Below, in pieces: positions 1 through 12,252 of a stretch of 64,000 bases of DNA; the first letter of the stretch is position 1, and the number at the start of each line of letters is the position of its first letter. Origin of the DNA: Ctenosaura bakeri (lineage: Eukaryota; Chordata; Lepidosauria; Squamata; Iguanidae); contig CAOLHI010001312.1 in the NCBI GenBank assembly GCA_948474755.1, positions 310,001 to 374,000 on the forward strand, read 5' to 3'. Both the position numbers and the translations under genes were made by a program. The notes below the pieces were generated by a model that worked only from the letters and a program-made list of their open reading frames with translations, was not told the DNA's origin and ran no database searches.

Positions 1-40
1 TTTCAAAAGTATGAATGAAGTTTGGAGCAGAAGCAAGTCT

Positions 41-462
41 GGACCCTTTCCACACAGCATTTACCATGTGAAAAAGGGCCTGGAGCATCGCACGATTGCA
101 AGGAGCGATCTGCACGATGCACTCACAATTACACGATGCTCCAGGGGCCAGCAGGGGCTGATCACGCACCTTTTCATTTTTGGCTTGACGTTGAAAACAG
201 TGTGTAATCGCACATTGCTCTCCGGCCCCGCACACACTTACCTGGTGTGCGGAGCATCTGGAGCTGGGCTGGTTGTGCTTCCTGTCCCAGTGCAGCCTGG
301 GAAGGTCCCAGGCTGCACTGTGGAAGGAAGAGGCGGGGCTCTTACGCAAGCAGGGAGCTCATGCAGAGCTGAAAAAGCAGGGAAGGGAGAGCCTTTTGGC
401 AGAGGTTGCTTGAGTGATCCCTGCACCCCAGTGCCAGAACAAGGTAAGGTGCAGAAAGGGCC
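41..462 (+). mobile_element. GGCC-end MITE, subfamily I
   Basis: This is a GC-rich 422-bp block in AT-rich flanks. It begins GGACCCTTTCCACAC and ends GCAGAAAGGGCC, which are inverted versions of one another. Its interior matches the copies at 52516-52933 and, reversed, 61436-61856: a block around GCGATCTGCACGATGC, a CTTACCTGGTGTG block, and an internal palindrome around CAGCCTGGGA / TCCCAGGCTG. The three flanking bases (TCT and TTG) do not form a duplication, so the target site has decayed. The long open frame over it is a by-product of GC richness. Transposon class is inferred from termini only. Confidence 0.7.
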
Positions 463-2066
463 TTGTTGCCTATTTGAAAATAAATTCAAGAAAACAGTTG
501 AATTTTCCTCTGGCCTCAAGGTTTCTTCCATTTCATATGGTTATTTGTTCTGAGATACCTTCTAACTTTGTGGTTGTGTGACTTTTCTGCATCTATACTA
601 CCTGAGACCATAATCTTTATGAGTTTCCTGCAAAGATCATCCATCAGCTACATCATCAAAATTATATATTTTAGCAAGAAGCAACATGCTCATAATTAGC
701 TCCACTTTCATTTTATTATTAGAGTTATCAGTTAAATATAAAGCTTGCCACTGACCTTATAAAAATGCTTATCTGTTTCTCCTTTTAATTCTGGGTAGAT
801 TAAAAATGAGATTTAACATTAATTAAAAATTGAATTTACAGTTACTCATTATTGCCAACAGATTTGCAATAGTCAGTATTTGAGCAAATCCTTTGCCACT
901 ATCTTGGTCAAACATTTTACTGAATGGCGACAAGCAATAAAGCTTATAATTATGAGCTAAAGAATGAAAGAAATCTCCTTTATAAACAGTAGTTAGATTT
1001 ACAGTACCTTCTGGAAGGATCTGTGATTGATTTATCAGGTACAGATGATATGAAGTAATATGACCAACAAATAAACAAGCTAATTAATTGGGGTGATTAT
1101 TTCTGGACTTTGTTTTTCAGGTACTCCTTTAATTAGCCCTTAAAGCTGTTTTTCTAAGAGAATATATTCAGAGTTTGTAATTTTGTAAGAAAAAGAGTGG
1201 CAGATACATGCTTCCTTACAAATCAGAATAATTTAATATCCCACTTTGTGTCTAGGGCACATTAAATCTTCTTCCCCTGCTTTACTCTAATTCCATATTA
1301 CACCCGTAAAAACAGATAGCACCCTTGTGCAATTATTCCATTATTAGCATCTTTCAATGTTCCATTAAAGCCCTATGTCAGTGTGAGCATTGTCAAAGGA
1401 GGCTTTTAAAAGAAGCCCTGTGTGTACAGCACTAGGCCACATGTGACAAAAATTAAATTGGCACACTTCAGCACAGAGACTTTGTGTTCCTGGCACTGAT
1501 AGCTAGCCTGATACCTCCGAGAGAAGGCTCAGCTGTCATTCAGTGATCCATTAACACTCCGGCTCCAGTCTGCAGTGTCATATTCCTCATTCTCACAAAG
1601 ATAGTACTCCCTAGAGATGCCGAATACCTGCAGGAGTAAAAGGAGGACAGAAGTGACAGCCGCACTATCAAACAGGGAGCAAACAGCGCAGGAACAGGGA
1701 GGCATGTCAGCTATACCACCAGAATCTTCAATTGAGACAGTGAGTCCAAAAAAACCCACTGTGTGCATCCTTAAATTTTATATAGCGAGAGACAGAGATG
1801 GGGGGTGGGGGAAAGAAAGAACACCAAAAGGAGTGTGTGAGAGGATATCATCCTTAATGACATCTTTTTCTTTTCAGCTTCAGCATGAAATCAAGGCATC
1901 CACCAGGAGCCCTTTAGCTTACAGGGGCAAAAACGTTTTGCTCAATTTGTACCATAGGCTTGTTCGGGAAAGTGCTGAATAAAACAAACACCTGCTGCTA
2001 TGTCTTGAGCTAGGAGTTGGGAGATGGGGAGAAGCCGCTTTGGGAAAGATAGAAAGAAAATCACAA
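463..2066. other. Unique AT-rich DNA, no gene seen
   Basis: I see no repeat family and no convincing coding sequence here. A 79-codon minus-strand frame (1768-1529) has a CAG acceptor-like site near 1628 and reads as ordinary protein for about 33 codons, but nothing else supports it. The stretch 640-1500 is low in repeats and rich in TAAT-type motifs, which is compatible with non-coding regulatory DNA but does not prove it. Confidence 0.4.
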
Positions 2067-2093
2067 ACACACACACACACACACACACACACA
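2067..2093. repeat. (AC)n microsatellite
   Basis: An uninterrupted AC dinucleotide run of about 27 bases. Confidence 0.95.
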
Positions 2094-3214
2094 AATGCTT
2101 TTCTTATGACATGTGCTAATTTATGACTGATCCAAAGTAGTAGGGATTGTGTGAGTTAAAGCTGTATACCCTAACAATAATTATTTTTAAAAAAGTGTTG
2201 GGGAGGGAAGGTCAAAAAGGTTTGGCACACTCTTGGCTAGCTGAATGCTGCTTAAAAATAACAGGCTATGCAGCAACAGAAGGGGTGATAATACAAACTG
2301 CAAGCATACCTGTAGAGCTCAGTCACATTTCCATAGTCATTTAATACCCCAGGAAGCTGATACATCTGTGATTTGGCCTTCATTTAGCCAGTGGGAAATT
2401 ACATTGTACAGGCCTCTCTGTTTTCCCCCTGTGCGTTTGGGTACCTGTGTGTGTCTTTGTTGGAGAACAAAAGAAAGGTAACAAAATCCAATATAGAAAC
2501 AGTAGTGCCAGGATGCTGCAAAGTTGGCATGATGCTAGATTTTTGTCTCCCTCTTACTACTCTAGGTTGGAGCTTCTGTAATTACAGTTCAGTGTCCACT
2601 TTAAATGTTACAGCTAAGTTTGCTGAAAAGCAGGCATATACCAAAATACTTAAATCAATGAAGCTTTTTTGTGTAATTGTAGGAAAAGGACATCTATTGT
2701 TGCTATTTCTTGAAAATACATTTGAACAATTCTTTCTTGTGGATTCAAACATCCAGAAGGGTCTGCCACAAATGTCAGGACTCTGGGCCAGAGTTTTAAA
2801 AAGTTACTTTTTTGACTACAGGTCTCCAGTTAGCATGGCCAAACATATTTGAGGGTGAGAAGTCAAATAATTATTGATGAGTTTCTGCTTTTTCTCAGGT
2901 CATACAAGAGATCCTGGGTGACAGAGGCAGACATAAGGGATAGCACTGTTACTCTAATAACAAATTGTTTTCATTCAAAGAGATGATAGAAAAACTCACT
3001 TATCAAACCATTGGTGTGTTGACTTATATAGTGATTATTTTTGCCAGTGAATATTTATAATTGAGACACACCATTTGGGAACCACTGTTTTAAAGGATTG
3101 TATCACTTCGGAATAATTTGGGGAAGGGATTATAATTCAATGCAGAGTACATGGTTTGCATATAGAAGGTCAAAGTCTTGAATTCTAGCATCTCCAGTTA
3201 AGAGCATCAGATGG
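2094..3214. other. No gene or known repeat seen
   Basis: AT-rich sequence. The longest frame (2391-2852, 153 codons) has no recognisable domain, no splice sites and no compositional sign of coding. Confidence 0.35.
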
Positions 3215-4475
3215 GAAGTGATGCAGACAAAGACTGGTCCATGTAGAATTGCAGATGGGGCCAACCTAACTTTCTCAGTTATGGAATTCTACAGTAGGAG
3301 TACTGCTCTGGAGAAATCCCTGTTATGTGTGCCCACCAACCTAATTTCACAAGGTGTTGGGGCATGCAACAGGCCCTCCTCTGAAGATCTCCATTTTTTT
3401 GGCAAGCTCATATGGGAGGAGGTGGTCTTTCAGATATCTAGACCCCAAGTCATTTAAGGCTTTGTAGGTCAGCACAAGCACCTTGAATTGAGCTTGGAAG
3501 CAAATAGGAAGCAAGCACAATTCTTGTAAGAGTGGTGTTATACGGTCTCTAAAGTGTACACTGGGCACCAATCTTTTCAATGGCGGCCCCATATAGAGCA
3601 CGTTACAGTAAACAATTGGGAAATAAATAAAGAATTTAACACTGTGGCCAGATCTGCCTTCCCCAAGAAAGAGCATGATTTGGTATACCAGCTGAAGCTG
3701 GACAAAGGTACTCTTGGCCACTGCAGGAACCTGGCTTTTCAGTAACAGTACTGGGTCCAAGAGTACACCCCAGCTACAAACCTGGCCTTTCAGAGAGAGC
3801 AACCCCATCCAGAAGAGGCTGTGATCCCAGTCTCAGGTTGATTCTGTTACTGACCAGCTGTACTTCCATCTTTTCTGAATTAAGCCTCAGTCTATTCATC
3901 CACATCCAGACAATTCATTACTATCATGGCCTCCTTGGCATACTGCAACCAGACAATGATTCAGTACTATCATAACCTCTTTAGCATCAGTTGTAAAGAA
4001 AAGATAGAACTAGGTATCATCAGTATACTGATGACACCCAACCCCAAAGCTTCAGATGGCCTCTCTCAGTGGCTTCATGTATATGTTGAAAAAGCATAAC
4101 AGACAGTATTTGACCCCTGTGGAACCTCACAGACTAATGCCAAAAGGCTAAAAAACCGTTCCCCAGCACCACCCTCTGGGTTCAGCCAAGGAAGATTGGA
4201 ACTACTGCAAAGCAGTGCCCTCAGGTCCCATACCAACCAAAAGACCCAGAAGGAGACCATGGTCGATGGTATCATATGACATATCATACGACACTGAAAA
4301 ATCTAGGATGTCCAAGAGAGATGCACTCCCCTGTCCAACTCACAGTATAGGTCATCAACCAAGGCAACCAAGGTTGTTTCTCTGCCACAACCAGGCCTGA
4401 ACCCAGACTGGAATGGATCCAGGTAATCCATTTCATCCTAGGTAGCCTGGAGTTTTGTTGCCACCATTCATTCTA
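3215..4475 (-). pseudogene. L2-clade LINE ORF2 relic (antisense)
   Basis: Read on the minus strand, this degenerate region carries reverse-transcriptase landmarks in the right order. First comes a motif-A-like DTIDHGLLL near 4280-4250 (consensus FDTVDH). Next is motif-B PQGS at about 4122-4111. A degraded motif-C area follows near 4030, then an LNSEKMEV block near 3880. Last is a C-terminal QFKVLVLTYKALNDLG with YLKDHLLPYE around 3500-3390. Many stops and frameshifts make it non-functional, and it lacks the endonuclease part. L2 rather than CR1 is inferred from FDTVDHG-type and FKVLVLTYKAL motifs. A partial tandem duplication of about 45 bp lies near 3905-3990. Confidence 0.75.
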
Positions 4476-4495
4476 GGATGATGATGATATTATTA

Positions 4496-4520
4496 TATCA
4501 CCACCACCACCACCACCACC
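4496..4520. repeat. (CAC)n microsatellite
   Basis: About eight CAC units, preceded by an ATTATTAT stretch. Confidence 0.9.
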
Positions 4521-4695
4521 TTTATTTTTATCCTGCTTTTCTCCCCAAGGGGACTCAAAGCGGTTTAAAGCCATTAAAAGAAACATGATTAAAAACTGTC
4601 ATATTCAAAAGTTAAAACAAAAATTAAACTACAATAACAAAGCATGTTAAAATACATATAAAAACAGTATTAAAATACCAATTAAATATCAATTA
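4521..4695 (-). repeat. LINE 3'-UTR-like fragment (antisense)
   Basis: The stretch starts TTTATTTTTATCCTGCTTTT, goes through GGGACTCAAAGCGG, and runs into an A/T-rich tail of AAAAT/ATTAAA units. This resembles the reverse complement of reptile LINE 3' ends. A similar but more decayed stretch lies at 26604-26760. Family assignment is tentative. Confidence 0.4.
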
Positions 4696-5070
4696 AAATG
4701 ACCAGCACAAATAGAAATTACATACAAAATGCCTGCTGGAAGAGGAATGTTTTTAACTGTTTCCTGAAGGTAGGCAGGATCTTACATAGAAAGGGAAGAT
4801 TAGGGACTAGGGATGTGGACTCCAATTTAAGTTTCCCCCGCCCCAACAAAAGTGTTACAATTGTTTCTTTTAGAGAGTTTGCTTTGCTGCCCTCACTGCT
4901 TTAAAGTAGGTTCCAAAACTGGCCTTAACCTCTGCTCAGTCAGATTCATCCTGAAGCTTTCTTCACTGTCACTCCAGTTGTCCACCCAAGCACTTCTTTG
5001 CCCTGAACTCCTCAGAAAACCAAGAAATCTGTGCCCTGCACTTGAGTAAAAGATTCTTGGGAGCAACTAT

Positions 5071-5576
5071 GGCCCTTTCCGCACCAGACAATTAGAATGG
5101 GGCAGTGCGTCCTCTCACAGAGGTCGTCTGCACCTTGGAGCAGACTAGGAGCAGACTACTTACTGGAGATCCATACCTCAGCCCACTCCAAAATGACCCC
5201 ATGTTTTCTAAAGACCGCAAAAAACAGGTCTTTATTTTCCTGGAACACACCATTGTGTTCCTGCTCCCTTGTGCAGATTCGCAGGCTTGCACCAATGTGA
5301 GCCTGCGATCTGTGGAGGGCGGGCTTTAGGTGTGGTAAGCTTCACCGGTTGGTCGGGACCCACAACCAACTGGGAGTCACCATTTTGGAAGCCGGAAGCC
5401 GCCATTTTGGAAGGCAGAGCAGTGCAGATCTACAGACCTCGCACTGCTCCGATTCGCCCTGGACCAAAGAGGAGGCCTGCGGAAGGGCTTCAGGGACAGT
5501 CCGCGTTGCTTCAGACCCCAGAAGAAGCGGTAGGTAATGGCACGGAGCGATTCCCTCTCCTCTTGCAGAAAGGACC
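5071..5576. mobile_element. GGCC-end MITE, divergent interior
   Basis: It begins GGCCCTTTCCGCACC and ends GCAGAAAGGACC, the same termini as the other GGCC-end elements, but its 506-bp interior is different (for example two CCATTTTGGAAG blocks near 5383-5417). Flanking triplets are TAT on the left and TGT on the right, a 2/3 match. The interior is CpG-rich. Two internal frames longer than 60 codons have no recognisable domain. Confidence 0.6.
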
Positions 5577-7330
5577 TGTGTCAGTCTTCCAGGTCATCTC
5601 CTTATTCCACCAATCAACCAGGGCATCAACAGAATAACCAACTCTAGCAGTTGGAAAATCCACCAGAGCATTCAGAAATATTTCTGTATCCATTAGTCTC
5701 TGGGTGTGGACAAACCTCTGCTCCTGCAGAGGTTAGGAGTTCCAGAAAATCTAAATCCTATTAGGTAGAGATCTGTCTATGACAATGGGGTTCTTTCAAC
5801 CCGATCCCCACCCCTGGTTCACCATCATCCTAACCAGCAAAAACCAGCTTAAGAGTGTGGCCTGCTGCATTTGTAGGGCCAGATATTAATTGAGACAGGC
5901 CCATGGTTGCCATAGAACTCTGCATGATATACAGCCTGCAGGGCACATATCCCCCTCCCTATCATCCTTGGTCTAGATAGACAAATCTGATCTGACAAGA
6001 CCCTTTCTTCCTTCTGGCTTTTCATGTATTACATTAAATTAATGTTAGTTAATGGCATGCTGTCAGCTCTGCTATGAAGAGTTTTCTATGACTGGGTATA
6101 TCAAGATAATCTTTTGGTATCATCATGGAGTAGAGTTATCAAAGAAGCTAGAAATGCAGTTTGTGTAGAAATATGTCTCCCTCAGCCCAGCAAAAAGGAA
6201 TAATTTCACTTTTCCTAAGCAGTACTGATCTGTGAAGGAGGAACCACTGGTTAAGGCATGTAGTGTGAGTGTATAAGAGTAGCCATTTATTAGCATCAGC
6301 TTTCATTCATAACCTGTATTCACTATTCATTTTTCTTCTAAACAGCAACAAAAAAGTGCATTCGGGCTTTACAAATCAATGAGAAGTTGCTATTGGACCA
6401 AAGCTTTTGTCCTGGCTAAGGCAGTGCTGCTCCTAAGAGCCAGCATGTCATTTTGTAAATTCACGTTTAAGTTGCCACTCAAAGAAGCAAGCCAAAACAA
6501 ATAAATCTCTTCTGAAACGTGGCATGGGAATGAGTTCCACCCTAACTTCCATTCTTGTCAGCTGAGAGTTCTTCTCCCACTCTCTCCTTCAGCCTTCTAT
6601 TTGGACATGCTTGTTTTCTGCTCTGCTGTTTGCATAATTACAGGTGCCAATCTCTTGGCTTGCTGTGCCCTAAAGAATCAGTGTCTTTGTTTTGTTTGCA
6701 AAATCTGTTCCTTTCTACATACCAGTTGGACTGTGTGAGCTAATTATTAGAGCTGCAGAAGAACAAAATGGCAGGTGAAACACCACAAGCCACAGCATTG
6801 CCTCAATATTATAACCATCCTCCATTTAAGATTATTTGCCCATTTAGTCCTTCCTCTGGCTTTATGCAACTCAATATGATATCAGGTTACAACTGTATGG
6901 TTGGATCAATTGTATTTAATTATAAAATGGAGGAAGTGGAAATTCTAACACCCATTTTAGTTCTTCTGATTTTATTTTTCTCGGTAAGTAAGAGGATGGA
7001 GGAGGAAAAAAATACTTATGAAGTGTTATTTGAAATGCTGAAAAACAACACAAAAGTGATCCTTGTTTTATCAGAAAGGCTGCCTTGTAAGAGAACGTAA
7101 ATGGAAATTATCCACTCTAACATCTGACATAATTATAACATCTAATTTAATGAACAAATAAATCATACTGCATCTTTTCACACATATGAGGAGACTTGCA
7201 AACAAACTGTGAGATCAGAGCTTGGAAAAGTTACTTTTTTGGATCTAAACTTCCAGAATGCCCCATCCAGCATGACATGGAGATGCAGGAAGATGTAGTC
7301 CAAAAGGATCTTTCTTTCTTTCTTTCTAAC
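5577..7330. other. No gene seen
   Basis: AT-rich and apparently unique apart from a short TTTC-unit run near 7309-7327 just before the next SINE. A 110-codon plus-strand frame (6768-7100) has no domain or splice context and is probably chance. Confidence 0.35.
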
Positions 7331-7573
7331 ATGTTGTAGTGGTTTGAGTGTTGGACTAGGACACTGGAAAATGAGTACTTGAATCCCTGCTTAACCACAG
7401 AAACCCACTGGGTGACTTGGACAAGTCACACTTTCTCAGCCTCAGAGGAAGGCAATGACAAACCCCTTCTGAACAAGAAAACCCCTTGATAGGTTTACCT
7501 TAGGGTTGCCATAAGTCAGAAATGATTTGAAAGCACTCAACAACAACAACAAAAACAGCAGCAGCAACAACAA
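7331..7573 (+). repeat. Sauria-type SINE
   Basis: The tRNA-derived head reads GTAGTGGTTTGAGTGTTGGA (A-box region) followed by a degraded B-box-like GTACTTGAATCCC. The body has CACTGGGTGACTTGG, CAAGTCACACTTTCTC and CAGAGGAAGGCAATG blocks, then GGGTTGCCATAAGTCAGAAATG. The tail is CAA-rich. It is nearly full length and not coding. Confidence 0.9.
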
Positions 7574-8945
7574 GGTTGAACAGCCTTAATAGGATTTGGG
7601 TGTCCAGCTGAATGGGTGAAGAGCAAGAGTAGAATCATGCTTGATGGACTTGAAATTTTATTCACAACTATCACTACTATACGCTCATTGATGAAGTAAC
7701 TTCTCAAGCAGGGCACCTGCTGTACTCAGATACTCTTCCTGATCAATCAAAGATTCCACATAGTTGCAGAAGACTCCTGTTAGTTCTCCAGTGTATGGAA
7801 GACAGCAGCAGCTGTTAGCAGCTTCCATGTCAGTAGGCTGGAAAATCAGCTCTGGATTTTAGTCCATGTCTGAAAGGAGGTATCCCAAGTGGTAAACCCT
7901 GTCCTCCAAAGAGGTTTAGTACCTTGGATAGATGCTAGACCCAAACCTGGAGTGGATTCACACCATCCCACTGGAATGCAGAGAAGGGATATAGATGAGG
8001 GGGCAGGCCCAATAAATGTGGTCCATTCCCCCACCCAAGCAATTCAGATTACGGGAAGCTAAATGTTTTGATAGAGATTATTATGCTCACCTCACCCAAT
8101 GAATCTGGGCCTTCTGTTCCATGGACTTTCTGCTGCCTGATACTCTTTTCACTGAATCCAAAGGGAAAATAAAACCTCGGTCAGATGGGACAGCAGGTGG
8201 TACCTCTCCTGAGGCCAAGTGGTCCTCCCTCTTTTCTCCTTATGATAGCATCCTTATGACAGTGATTGTCAGCAGAAAATGCCAGCTTTATCTTGGCCAG
8301 GTGGTGGTCAGGGGAAGAGCTACTGGCAGTATCAACACATTGCAAACATTAAAAAAGGCCTAGTGGTTTCCCCATGATCTTTGATTTGTTTTCTGCTACA
8401 TAACAATTCTGTCCTTGTCTCACAAATCCTTTGTTGTTTAGAGACAACAGTAATACAAAAACAATGTAGACACAGAAGTTTTTTTCTGCCTCACTTCTGC
8501 ATGCAGGAATTTGAATATGGTCTAGCAGCTTTAAATCTTATGATACCTGTAGGATAGTTGCTGTGCTGAATCCACCTTTGACATGCATGTATTTAACTAT
8601 AGTTGTGAACACAGTCTGTGCATCTATAAGCATTTTGTGTATAGGTTCTCCTCACATGTTTTTGAGATACACAGAAAGCAGAGTTCCTGATCTCAAATAT
8701 TGACCCTGAAAATGAGGACAGGGGTGGGGACAGCAGCCATGATTCTGGTCATTTTTCTCATTTACTCATTGAATGCTTGTTTCATCCTTTTGGGTTGTTT
8801 TCCTTTCTTCTCCAGGCAAAGATGCCTGCAGGTGCATGATGCAGTTCACTGGCTACAGCTAAGGGCGTCTCAGTCGTGTAGGGACGGGGGGACGATGGGA
8901 ACAGTTTGCCCTTGGTGGCAATTTTTGGGGGGCTTCTTAACTCGT
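7574..8945. other. No gene seen
   Basis: Apparently unique sequence. A plus-strand frame at 8700-9197 starts with a hydrophobic stretch, but it runs into the tandem repeat at 8946-9075, so I do not call it. Confidence 0.35.
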
Positions 8946-9075
8946 AGCCACACCCCTCTGCACCATAGTTATACCACTTGCACTGTGTCCATACCCCACA
9001 TACAATGGCCATGCCCCCATGCACTGTGGCCACACCCCACACACTGTAGCCCCACTCCCTACACTGTACTCCCTC
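8946..9075. repeat. Degenerate ~20-bp minisatellite
   Basis: About six imperfect units of roughly 20 bp with the theme CACACCCC-ATGCACTGTGGC: GCACCATAG, GCACTGTGTC, ACAATGGCC, GCACTGTGGCC, CACTGTAGCC, CACTGTACTCC. Units vary in both length and sequence. It is GC-rich against the flanks. Confidence 0.65.
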
Positions 9076-9360
9076 CACCTGCCCCCCTCCATGCACTCCA
9101 AGCTCTGCAACTCGGAGGTCTAGCTTTGAACATTCTCTGGATTTCATCAAGAGTCTGCCACTTATATTCCACTCACCCATGTTCTATCCAGCAGTGAAGA
9201 TAACAAATACCTGAGAAAAAACACTCTGTATATTACCCTGATTATTGGGAATACTAAATTCTAATCCTGGGTTGGTTCCAGTTGTACCATTTACCTCTCC
9301 TCCCCATTTTCTTGATTTCATTTTCTTAAAACTTGGAATTCATTTTCAAATAGAGTACTA

Positions 9361-9882
9361 CAGTCCTCCCCCCACTTTCATGGGTTTGACCTTCATGGAT
9401 TTGATTATTTGCAAAGCAAATGCTTGCCTCCCACCCCTCCTCCTCCCATGTCCTTGTATTCCTCGCTCCAGGATTGTGAGGCTTGTGTTTAAAATGAACA
9501 TTTTTTTCCTTCTGGTAAGAAAAGTCCACCCACACTGCTGAAGGCACATCCACTCTGCCACGTGGCTGCACATTCTGCTGTGGTAATGGAAACTGATTGG
9601 TTAGGTGTTCTTTTTGCTCCTACCCTTCTCCTCTGGGAGGAATCTCCTTTCCTCAAGATGATGATCAGAAGTAGCTAGAATACCAGAACTCAACACTCTG
9701 TTCTTCTCTGTCTGAGGCGGATGTATCAGTAAGTCTTTTAATTTGTCTTTTTTCTTCCCTGTGGGGCGCTGGGGCCAGAGACAAGAGAATGGGAGTGGGA
9801 TCATGGGGAAAGTTATTCTCAGCTTTTCCACTGTCATGAGAGTTCTGTAACCTGAACCCTCACAAATGTGGAGGGGCCTCTG
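9361..9882. mobile_element. Tc1/mariner-type non-autonomous TIR element
   Basis: The left end is CAGTCCTCCCCCCACTTTC. The right end, read inward on the minus strand, is CAGAGGCCCCTCCACATTTG. The left flank is TA and the right flank is GA, which is a decayed TA duplication. The ends match the cleaner element at 59625-59953. It is about 522 bp with no transposase frame. Confidence 0.6.
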
Positions 9883-11624
9883 GATATGCTTTTATGAGCA
9901 TCCACACTTCTATTTTTGAACTTTCCAAAGTACTTTATTTAACTATGATCTATGCTTATTCATTTTTTTCTTTTTAGTATCATTTCTTCATTCTTCCAGA
10001 GTACTTTTCTTAACATTCAGAATATTCACATCACTAGAAATTGCCCTTTTTGAAGTATGGGTTTTATTTTGTAAACTTAATTCTGAGTGGGAAGCAGAAT
10101 ACTGGACTAAATAGACTGTTAGACCAAGCCAGCAGGATACTTCCTGGATTCTTAAATTCTTTGCTCTTTTAAAGTTTTCATTAGCTTTTCTGGGCTACAT
10201 TGTGTAGTACAATCCTGTACATGTCCACAAATAATCTCTCACAAGTTCATTTAATCTAAGGCATGTGCATAGGACCTGCTGTCTCTAAAATTAAAAATTC
10301 AAATAGATCAAAAGCATACTTATGCATCTTTTTAAAAAAAATCTGCAGAAGATTATTCTATTTCTTTCAAGTTATCACTGAAACATGATACTTTTGGCAT
10401 TTGATCCATAAGAAAAATTCTAATTTGAATGGTTTCATTTTTCTTTCTTTCCTTCTTTGAACATAGAAAGAAATTATTTCCTGTGTTGAAATATAAGAGG
10501 AAATTCAGACCCAAAGCTGACCTAGTACAGGATTCTGTTTCATAGAGATACCAATGAGATGTCACTGAGAACACCACGAGCAGGACATGAATGCAATAAG
10601 CTTTTCATGATATTGTTCACAAGAGTTTGGCATTCTGCAGCTTACTGCCTGTGAACCTGGAAGTCAAGTAAAACCATGAATCTGCCTCCTATGAAGATAG
10701 GGTAGAGAGTTATTTGGAGATTTGGGGTGAGTACAGATTTTTAACAAATGAAACATACGTTATTTTGGTGGCATCTGAGTATCTTCCCTTTTCACTCTTT
10801 CCTTTTCTCCAGAATTGACTTATTTCTGCCAATAAAAGGGTCAAAATGGCTAGCCAACTTCTAGAAGATTTTTAGCTACCAACATTTCTGGAAAAGGTAA
10901 CAACTAGAGCCTTTGATGTCCATTGGAAAGATTTAGGATGCCTGGGGAATTATTCTTTTCCTGGGATCCAGGCTCCTATAATGGTAGTGGAATCTAATGG
11001 AGCCTCTGCACATTCAGTAAGTCCTACAGCTGCCACTTGATAAAGCTGGATAGGAAAATAAGGCTGTGGCAGAACCAGGTAAGATAAATGGAGATGAGCA
11101 CATTCATTCCAAATCACTCTAAACTTTGTGGAAACTGGTTCTGGGTCATGATGGGATGTATGAATATGTCCTATTCTAACATCTTGTCTTCTTTTTTCTT
11201 TTCTTTTTCATTTTCTAAGCTGTTATATAATGTTTGGAATAAGTTGTTTTGTTTACTCATTCTTTCAGACAAAATAGTTTCAAATATTTCTGCAGCCTAT
11301 TTTTATAAACTGGTCTGAATGTTTTGTCCCATCGTATTTCTATTTGCTCTCCCAGACACTTTTATTTCACTCTGATTTGGATTGTTATTAATTGCCAGTG
11401 AATTAATTTTGAACAATTGCCTTTGGGTTACATTCTCACCTTCTTTTGTTGTATGACAAACTTTTAATGCTTTTGTGCATGGATTTCTTCTACATCTTTA
11501 AAACATTTCTAAAAAATACACTGACTCCCATGGGACATCATTCCCTTATCTTTGGTAATCTCTTTTGTTTCACCTTGAGATTTCAAACGATGATTGTTCA
11601 TTCCTCAGAAATCCTGGAAATGTG
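9883..11624. other. No gene seen
   Basis: AT-rich, with several T-rich tracts. I recognise no repeat family or exon. Confidence 0.35.
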
Positions 11625-11701
11625 TAAATTTTCTTTCATAACTTTCTAACTATTTGGCAATCTAAGTAACTGGTAGTTAGAAAGTTATGAAAGAAAATTT
11701 A
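11625..11701. repeat. Perfect 28-bp inverted repeat (hairpin)
   Basis: The left arm (11625-11652) and right arm (11674-11701) are exact reverse complements, 28 of 28, around a 21-nt spacer. The arms are AT-rich and contain CTTTCATAACTTTCTAAC. No flanking duplication is seen. It could form a 77-nt hairpin. A replication template switch, a foldback element or a small-RNA precursor are all possible, and the sequence alone does not choose between them. Confidence 0.9.
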
Positions 11702-11712
11702 TTCCAGTAGAA

Positions 11713-11872
11713 GGAGCCAGGAGAGTCAGTGTGATGTAGTGGTTTGAATACTGAACTATAACTCTGGTGAGCAGGGTTTGAATCCCCACTTGGCCATGGA
11801 AATCTACATGGTAACCTTAGGTAAGTCATACTCTCTCGGTCTCAAGGGAAGGAAAATTAAAAACCCACTAAA
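11713..11872 (+). repeat. Sauria-type SINE, 3'-truncated
   Basis: GGAGCCAG, GTGATGTAGTGGTTTGAAT and the B-box-like GGTTTGAATCCCC are clear. The body continues to a CAAGGGAAGGAAAAT block and then degrades before the CAA tail. Confidence 0.8.
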
Positions 11873-12252
11873 TAGCTAGGCTGGTTTACAGTTCTGTGTT
11901 AAGCTCATTCATCTCACAGTCCCAAGACAAAGCTGAGATTTAAAAAAGTATAATACTTAACTAATACAAGAACTATTTTTAATTGTTGTAGTCCAACTTA
12001 TAATAGCAACTGTAAGACCCTAAAGCGGAAAACATTATCCACTTTTAAAGAAATTAGTGTTGTCCTCATTTTTTTTCTGAATTTTTCAAGTGTTTCATCC
12101 CATCATTTTTCATCCCCCAGTAGCCTTTTCAGTTTCTTGGTTTCCTCTAGCCCTATTCAGGCATTCATTTCTTTATGTGAGTAGAACATACTTTCTGCAT
12201 ATCTCCTTCATCAGGGTGGAGAAGATCTAAAAAGGAACTGTGTTTTGTTTGA

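Noticed and set aside
230..260. CTTACCTGG in MITE copies as a U1 snRNA fragment
   Set aside because: The match to the U1 5' end is only about 9 nt and recurs as part of the MITE consensus.
1529..1768. Minus-strand 79-codon frame with a signal-peptide-like hydrophobic run and a CAG acceptor near 1628
   Set aside because: Only the last ~33 codons look protein-like, the hydrophobic part overlaps the would-be intron, and I recognise no homologue. Too weak to annotate.
6768..7100. 110-codon plus-strand frame as a gene
   Set aside because: No domain, no splice context, and its composition is like the surrounding AT-rich DNA.
7331..7573. SINE heads as tRNA genes
   Set aside because: A- and B-box-like sequences are present but no cloverleaf can be completed, and the downstream SINE body and tail are clear.
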